This document shows positions 58,280-64,000 of a stretch of DNA of 64,000 nt, one piece after another. This DNA is from Fallopia convolvulus. Taxonomy: Eukaryota > Streptophyta > Magnoliopsida > Caryophyllales > Polygonaceae. The first letter of the stretch is position 1. Each line of letters opens with the position of its first letter. The DNA lies in the NCBI GenBank assembly GCA_964016875.1, contig OZ024719.1, positions 70,503,224-70,567,223 of the forward strand, in the 5' to 3' direction. Under the pieces are notes generated by a model. It was given only the letters and a program-made list of their open reading frames with translations. It did no database searches and was not told the origin of the DNA. The position numbers were made by a program, and so were the translations under genes.

Positions 58280-58429
58280 TATGTCATTAACCCTAATGCT
58301 ATCAATGAAGCATCTAAGATTAGCGAATTTATAAAGCATGACAAAACATGGAATTTGGATACACTGACAAGAGTTTTACCACTAAGAATTATAGCAATTT
58401 CGATACCGAAAATTATAGTAGAGATGGTC

Positions 58430-59470
58430 TATATTGGCGCCATATAAAAATGGGTGGTTTTTAACCGCTTCTATAGTTGAATTTATCTCAAAATCGAGCA
58501 ACCAAAACTTGAACCAAAATTACTAGATTTGGAAACTAGACACATTCTCGAAAGTCAAAAACTTTTTTGGAAAATAGATATGAACGGATTACCAACTAAA
58601 GAAAGATTACGAGAAAAATGAGTCTGTACACCTACATGATGCTTAATGTTCCATTGTCCATACGAAAACACAAAGCACTTATTTATAGAATGCCCACACA
58701 CTCTAAACATAACTAGAAAGATTACTATAAAGACGGACCACACACTTCGAAATTACGATGTAAGGAAATAATCACCACAAACAATTACTAATGAACTCAA
58801 ACATCAATTGGGATCGAAAGACTTCACATTATTGGCAATTATTTGGTCATTTGATGGTGCATCTGGCATCAAAAAAAACAAATTACCTTTCTAACAAGCA
58901 CCTAACGATTTTACACAAGATCTTGTGCTTTATATTTGAAATCAAGCAATAGAATGGGAAAAATCTAAGAACTGGAATGAAGATGAAGAGTTGGTTGTTG
59001 TCACTAGAATGCCTAATATTCGCTCAAATCAATGACAATTAACATGGAAAAGACATCTTGATTGCTTTTGTAAAATTAATTTTGATGGGTCTAAATTTAT
59101 GGAGGAATCCGCATCAACATGGTTTGTCGTTAGAAAACCAAGATGTCCGAGTAGTTAGTATGGCTGCAAACACATATGGATCGAACTCTAATTCTTTATA
59201 TTGAAGGATCGAACTCTATTTTGCAAACCAAACATTAGTCATTCGGGAAGGAATTAGACGAGCTACGCAAATAGGGTACAAAATATAGAGACTGAGGGGA
59301 ACAATCTTACAGTCATTAATACTACCAAGGCTATGAGCGTCTTTGGAAAATTGAATTGTTGATTTCGAATATTTTGGCTTCGTTGATATGGTTAAAAAAT
59401 GCGCGCATTGTCCGTGTGAGTAGCGAATGCAACTCTGTAGTTGATAAAATTGTAAAGTTGTGTCATTGTC
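58430..59470 (+). pseudogene. LINE relic: zinc-binding and RNase H regions
   Basis: On the plus strand, broken by stops, the text IWKLDTFSKVKNFFWKIDMN is followed by GLPTKERLREK and then HCPYENTKHLFIECPHT. This fits the zf-RVT domain of plant L1 LINEs (W-K-x-PPK-x-FxW, LPTK, HLFxECP). From about 59,040, WKRHLDCFCKINFDGSKF opens an RNase H domain (FDGS motif); VRVSSECNSVVDKIV near 59,415 fits its HVxRExNxxAD end. The reverse transcriptase and endonuclease are not seen. Confidence 0.65.
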
Positions 59471-59472
59471 AT

Positions 59473-59707
59473 GTAATAGATAGTATTACCAGTATCCACT
59501 TGGTCTAGTGAGATGGGATGTTAGGCTCCTTAAGCGCTTGTTCAGAAGGTTCGAAGTTCGAATCTTCCTGACGACGTGTATGGAAAAAATTGAATTAAGA
59601 GGGTCGTCCCTGCCTCCTAGCAATGGACCTCTGCACTATCCGGTTTGGAAGTAGATTAATCCCGGCTAATCGAACCGAACGAGAGATAAAAAATGGTAAT
59701 AGATAGT
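59473..59707 (+). mobile_element. tRNA-derived SINE
   Basis: A 12-bp direct repeat, GTAATAGATAGT, lies at 59,473-59,484 and 59,696-59,707. The body has a tRNA-like head (CTTGGTCTAGTGAGATGGG box A, GTTCGAATCTTCC box B) and ends GATAAAAAATG. It inserted next to the LINE relic. Confidence 0.8.
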
Positions 59708-59967
59708 TTTATAATTCACTTAAAAATATATGTTCTCATCAAGATGATCTAAGACATTCTCATGAAAATAACTCCTAATTCTTACCTTAAAAAAATAAAA
59801 TCATCTTTACCTGCCAAGTGTCCGGGAAGTTGAGACCTTTCTCCGCCCAACAAGGCGGCGTCAAACCTCCATCCAACTTCTCTTCTTCGCTCCGCTCTCT
59901 CCGTCCACATCTTACATCTCCGAATCTCCCTCTCTCCCCAACCTCATGACCACCAAATCCTCCTCCC

Positions 59968-61864
59968 ATGTCTATTCTACGCCGCCAATTAGCCTCCTCC
60001 TTCTCCCTCTCTAACCACCGCCGCCTCTTCTCCGTCCTCTCAGCCGCCGCCGTACGCAGGGACGTCGCCGCCTGGACCCCTGCCCCACTCTCCCTCGTCC
60101 GCCAGGCCGCCGAATCCCTCTTCCACGTCTCAATCGACCTATCGGACTCCCCCGATTTGGCCGCATCGTATACGCGCCCCGGTCAGTACCTCCAATTGCG
60201 TGTCCCTGACGCCGCTAGATCGGCGTTCTACGCTATCGCGTCTCCGCCTTCTCACGCGGTTGCTACGGGGCAGTTTGAGTTTCTTCTTAAGACGTTTGTT
60301 GGATCCACTGCCGAGCTGATCTGCCGCTTGAAGAGAGGGGATTTGGTGGAGTTGAGCCCTGTTTTAGGGGGCGGATTTGATGTTGATCAGATTTCTCCTG
60401 CTGCGAGATTTCCCTCGGTTCTGATTTTCGCCACCGGATCTGGAATCAGGTTTGTCGATTTTGTTTCCAATCGCATCCATGATCTACCTACTTTGTTTCG
60501 TGAGATGGATTTGGAAAATCGGATGGATTTTTCAATGGAAATGGTTTCGTGTTGGTTAATATTTACTTGGAAAGTTGCAAGGATTATGGCAAAGAATTGA
60601 TCCTCTCAAGCACTTGTTGATTTTTTTTTTGGTAGAATCAAGCACTTGTTGATTACGAGCAACCCTATATGATTAGGTTCTAGTGCTACTTGCTGAGAAA
60701 CTTTAGGAGACTGCTTTGAGATAACAAAGAAATTAAGAAATGTAACAATGAAACATAGTCTGAATGGGTTCCACTGTTGATAGCTGATCAAATCACTAAG
60801 GACCAGCAAGGGTAATCTATTAAAAGTTTGATTTAACTTTTGGTGTCAGAATAGTATGCACATAATGTCTTGTAATTGAATGTTTATGGTGTGCATATTG
60901 CTCCAAAGACTCCAAACTCCAAACTATATTGGTCATCATTTGATAAGTCCTTTCTTTTTCTTGTTTTGTGTTTTACAATAATGTTATAATTATAAGAGGA
61001 GGGTGAGGTTTGATCAATGAATGAATTAGAGATTTCCATTCACTTCAGAGTTTAGAGTTTCCCTTTTTCATCTTCTATGTTTGGTGTATATTTCGCACTG
61101 TCTGTCACAGATATCATGCCAACAATCTCTTCTTTACTTACTGATTAGTGATTAGCTGATGAAATAATGGTTTTTTGATTGATTCTCTTCTTTCATTATC
61201 ATTTGCAGTCCAATCAGGTCTCTCATTGAATCTGGATTTTGTGCTGATAAGCGGTCTGACGTAAGGCTATATTATGGAGCTCAAAATCTCAAGAGAATGG
61301 CTTATCAGGTGATACAAAGTTTCATAGAAACATGTAAAACTTAATGAACATTTGAATCTCTGCTGAGTGCTGACTCCATATATTCTACCTGGTTTTTGAT
61401 AATAGGATAGGTTCAAAGATTGGGAATCTTCAGGTATTAAAATAGTTCCCGTGTTATCACACCCAGATGAGAAATGGACTGGTGAAACCGGATTTGTGCA
61501 GGTAATATTAAAGTTGCCTTTGCGTGTTGTTATGATCGCATTTGGTCGATGAAGTTGTGTCCTAATTTGCCAAATATTGTTTCCTTTGCTTTCATAGGCT
61601 GCATTCTGTAGAACAAAAGGTATCTTACACCCCAATCATACTGGTGTTGTATTATGTGGCAGGAAACAAATGACTGAGGTATTTTTGTATACCCATGCCT
61701 TAATTTAAGATTAATAGGGTTTATTAACATGTGTTCATTTGGAAGTTTAGGCTAGTTTTCAATGATATCTTCTACATGATATATGCTATGGTTGAATGCA
61801 GGAAGTCACTAGAATATTGATTGAGGATGGAGTCTCAAGTGATAGGATCTTAAAGAACTTTTAA
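59968..61864 (+). CDS. FAD/NAD(P)-binding oxidoreductase, pKIWI502-like
   Basis: A ferredoxin-reductase-fold flavoprotein, likely in the chloroplast; its substrate is not known to me. Five exons (59,968-60,449; 61,209-61,308; 61,406-61,501; 61,598-61,678; 61,802-61,864) join in phase to 273 aa with GT-AG introns. The first 45 or so residues are rich in Arg, Ser and Ala and acid-poor, like a transit peptide. The flavin half has RPGQYLQLRVP and AFYAIASPP (residues about 70-95). The NAD(P) half has IFATGSGISPIRSLIESGF (about 153-171), LYYGAQNLKRMAYQ and GVVLCGRKQMTE. It ends with a short helix, LIEDGVSSDRILKNF. Exon 1 is GC-rich compared with the rest. The closest recollected relatives are kiwifruit pKIWI502 and Arabidopsis At1g15140. 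Confidence 0.9.
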
Positions 61865-62301
61865 CACCTTCAATCAAGCCTAGATATCATGTTGTATAAC
61901 AGTTTTTTTAGCTTAGGAAGCTTGTATTGGCTTTGCATAAGCAAATGAATACAATTTTGCTTTAGCAATGTTACATTAGTTGGCCCAGTTTTGTTCGGAT
62001 GGTGCGGGCGAAGCTATAGACTAGAGAGGCACAGCTGGGGGTTGATTTCTCCGGGCTCTCATCATTGTTCACATAATATCCTACTCGGATAAATTCTTGT
62101 CTCATTATTTATAGATCAAATGATTGTTATACAATTGGTGATGCATACACCATTAGTGGTGCACTCTTGTATGCACTCTTCAGAATGACTGATTTCTCCA
62201 CGCCTGACGTCGTTTCTCTCATGTTGGAGTTAAGCTAGTTTAAAATTTTGGGAAAATGTAGAACTGGCTTTGAAATGTTTTTGTTTTTTCACAGATTTCC
62301 T
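61865..62301. other. 3' flank with host-gene fragments
   Basis: After the oxidoreductase 3' UTR, 62,062-62,101 matches ASF1 exon 3 sequence (51,981-52,020) over 40 bases with one mismatch, same strand sense in the window. A 17-base match to MATE 1 exon 1 sequence (GACGTCGTTTCTCTCAT) occurs near 62,207-62,223. No gene is encoded. Confidence 0.5.
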
Positions 62302-62724
62302 TAGGGCTGGGCAAAATCCGGTCCGGACCGGATTTTTGGACTGGACCGGGTTGGACCGGAACGGACCGGGGGTATCTGGTCCGGTCCTCGGTCTACAAAA
62401 AATTATAAGCCGGTCCCCGGTTCGGTTCAAATCCGGTCCGGTCCAGGTCCGGACCGGCTTTTTGTATTAGTGGTAAAAAAATTATTTTGTGTAAAAAATA
62501 TGCATAGATATATTATAAAATTTATGTTAAAAATATAAATTGGATTTTTATATGATATAATATATATTTTTTAATTAAAAATAATTTTTTTCATAAATAA
62601 ATAAAAAAATTATTAAAAATAATACATTTTATTAACAAAATTATAGCTTGGTCCAAAACCGGTCCAATATTTTCAGGGATTCCGGGCCCGGTCCGGTCCG
62701 ATCTTGGACCGTTGCCCAGCCCTA
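62302..62724. mobile_element. hAT MITE, CCGGACC-rich, 423 bp
   Basis: The ends TAGGGCTGGGCAA are exact inverted repeats. The flanking 8-mers GATTTCCT (62,294-62,301) and GATTTCCA (62,725-62,732) match at 7 of 8. Subterminal DNA is packed with CCGGTCCGGACCGG units; the centre is AT-rich. Confidence 0.88.
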
Positions 62725-62909
62725 GATTTCCATTTCCTTCCACATTCGAAGATTTTTTTTTAAATTTATATTTTTTGCTTTATATTTTTTAAATTATTTG
62801 TCATGTGATAATGTTTTTACTTTGGCATGTGTGGAGCAGTGTTATGAACTAAATTTAGGCTTATAAGTTTTGAATTCATAAATTGTTTTTAGAGTTTCAA
62901 ATAATTTAA

Positions 62910-63440
62910 AACATTATTGCCGCCGCCACCAACACCTTCGCGTATACGTACCATTATTGCCGCCGCCGCCACCACCCCCATCACCTTGACCACTATTACC
63001 ACCAATTCCGTCACCTCTACCACCACCACCTTTACGTTTACGTACCACCGCCGCCACTGTCATGTTCACCACCATTGCCACTGTCACCTGCATTATCACC
63101 GTCACCATCACCACCATTGTCACATTCACCTCCACCACCACCACCACCACCATAGTCACCTCCGTCATCGCCGTCACTGTCAACTCTGACATCGTCGCCA
63201 TTAACCTGCCACCACAACCAACGCCACCTCCTCCACTAATGACACTACCACCATCACCACCAGTCCACCACCTCCAAATCTACCACCACTAATTTCGTTG
63301 CCATCACTTTTCCAGCACATTTATAACCAACAGTATCGATGGCATTAATACCTCCACCACTATTAAACCTACCACCACCACCATCATTGCCGCTATCGCT
63401 ACTAATATTGTCGCCGACCCCTTTAGTGTTGCAACCCCCA
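62910..63440. repeat. CCACCA/GCC trinucleotide-rich tract
   Basis: About 500 bases are made almost entirely of ACC, GCC, TCACC and CATCACC trinucleotide units. All three frames stay open on both strands (Thr/Pro/His-rich one way, Val/Gly-rich the other), so the frames here are not evidence for a gene. It may be a decayed microsatellite or a dead remnant of a Gly-rich or extensin-like coding repeat. Confidence 0.7.
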
Positions 63441-64000
63441 CCATATAAAACACCTTGTTTATTATTATTTAGTGAATACTAAATTAATTTTTAGGATATA
63501 TTATATTATGAGTTATTATATCATGGTAATATTTTAAAACATAAATAAAACAGTTTTTAAAAACCAAAGTTTCAAAACTGAAAAATGATTTCATTTTTCT
63601 AAAAACTAATATTTAAAAACTAAGGTGGTTACCGAACAGCCCAAATCTTTTTTTTTTTTTTTTTGCGTATTGAAATTTACGCTTGTTTAGATGGACTTTG
63701 CACATTTAGAATTTAGTTTCGTTCCATGATATAACTTGAAAAAAATTAATTATTGTTTTAATTTATTTAAATAACTCACTATTTACATATTATAATATAT
63801 AAAAATTAACCTCTTTGTATATTCTAAATTCATTATATTTATATATAATAAAATTTATATTTCTTTATGTCGAATATACATATTTATTTATTTTATATTC
63901 TTATAATTTATAGAAGATGAGTTATTTATATAACTTAAAATAATAATTACATTATTTGTATAAATTATACTTTATTAAAAAAAATTAAAGTATTATTTTA
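63441..64000. other. AT-rich end of window
   Basis: Very AT-rich DNA with TATA runs. No gene or element was recognised. Confidence 0.6.

Noticed and set aside
62914..63292. Thr/Pro/His-rich and Val/Gly-rich open frames
   Set aside because: They are translations of a CCACCA/GCC trinucleotide tract open in many frames; no start context, signal peptide or conserved end.

Overview
This is a nuclear chromosome segment from a flowering plant, almost certainly a eudicot. Genes are split by AT-rich GT-AG introns and sit in AT-rich intergenic DNA full of plant transposons (Mutator-like, Helitron, hAT, Tourist-like and Stowaway-like MITEs, tRNA-derived SINEs, LINE relics and one LTR element primed by initiator Met-tRNA). 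The proteins include plant-only families: a base-exchange phosphatidylserine synthase of plant length, DTX/MATE exporters, an OEP7-like chloroplast envelope protein and a plant GT29 enzyme. I could not fix the species.

Layout. 0-16 kb has no gene I can support. It holds a 3.2-kb Mutator-like element with a perfect 10-bp target duplication, a Helitron, two SINEs, a LINE RNase H relic and small MITEs. 16.7-24.7 kb is the phosphatidylserine synthase gene (PSS1, 12 coding exons, leader intron, 425 aa, + strand). 26.1-28.7 kb is a very young 2.5-kb LTR retrotransposon. 29.1-32.9 kb is a large inverted pair of MATE pseudogenes. 35.1-36.3 kb is a single-exon GT29 gene (- strand). 39.3-42.2 and 47.0-49.3 kb (leader to about 50.2 kb) are two intact MATE genes (497 and 484 aa, same exon plan, - strand), with a third MATE relic and an OEP7-like gene between them. 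51.7-53.6 kb is the histone chaperone ASF1 (- strand) with an E2F-type site upstream. 56.1-56.3 kb is a 53-aa mitochondrial microprotein gene of the STMP1 type. 57.3-59.7 kb holds Helitrons, a LINE relic and a SINE. 60.0-61.9 kb is an FAD/NAD(P) oxidoreductase of the pKIWI502 type (+ strand, 273 aa). The end holds a hAT MITE and a CCACCA-rich tract.

The gene set PSS1, pKIWI502-like oxidoreductase, MATE cluster and ASF1 recalls two Arabidopsis chromosome 1 neighbourhoods, from memory around At1g15110-15180 and At1g66740-66780. The window is therefore probably a conserved ancestral block. The genes do not form one pathway. The most unusual features are the head-to-head MATE pseudogene inverted repeat beside working MATE genes, a 63/66 matched hairpin inside it, the Mutator-like element carrying a foldback with tRNA-like arms inside a minisatellite, and the duplicated leader/promoter module and overlapping uORF of the second MATE gene.

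Coordinates of exons come from reading splice sites by eye and checking that phase and length close. No database search was possible.
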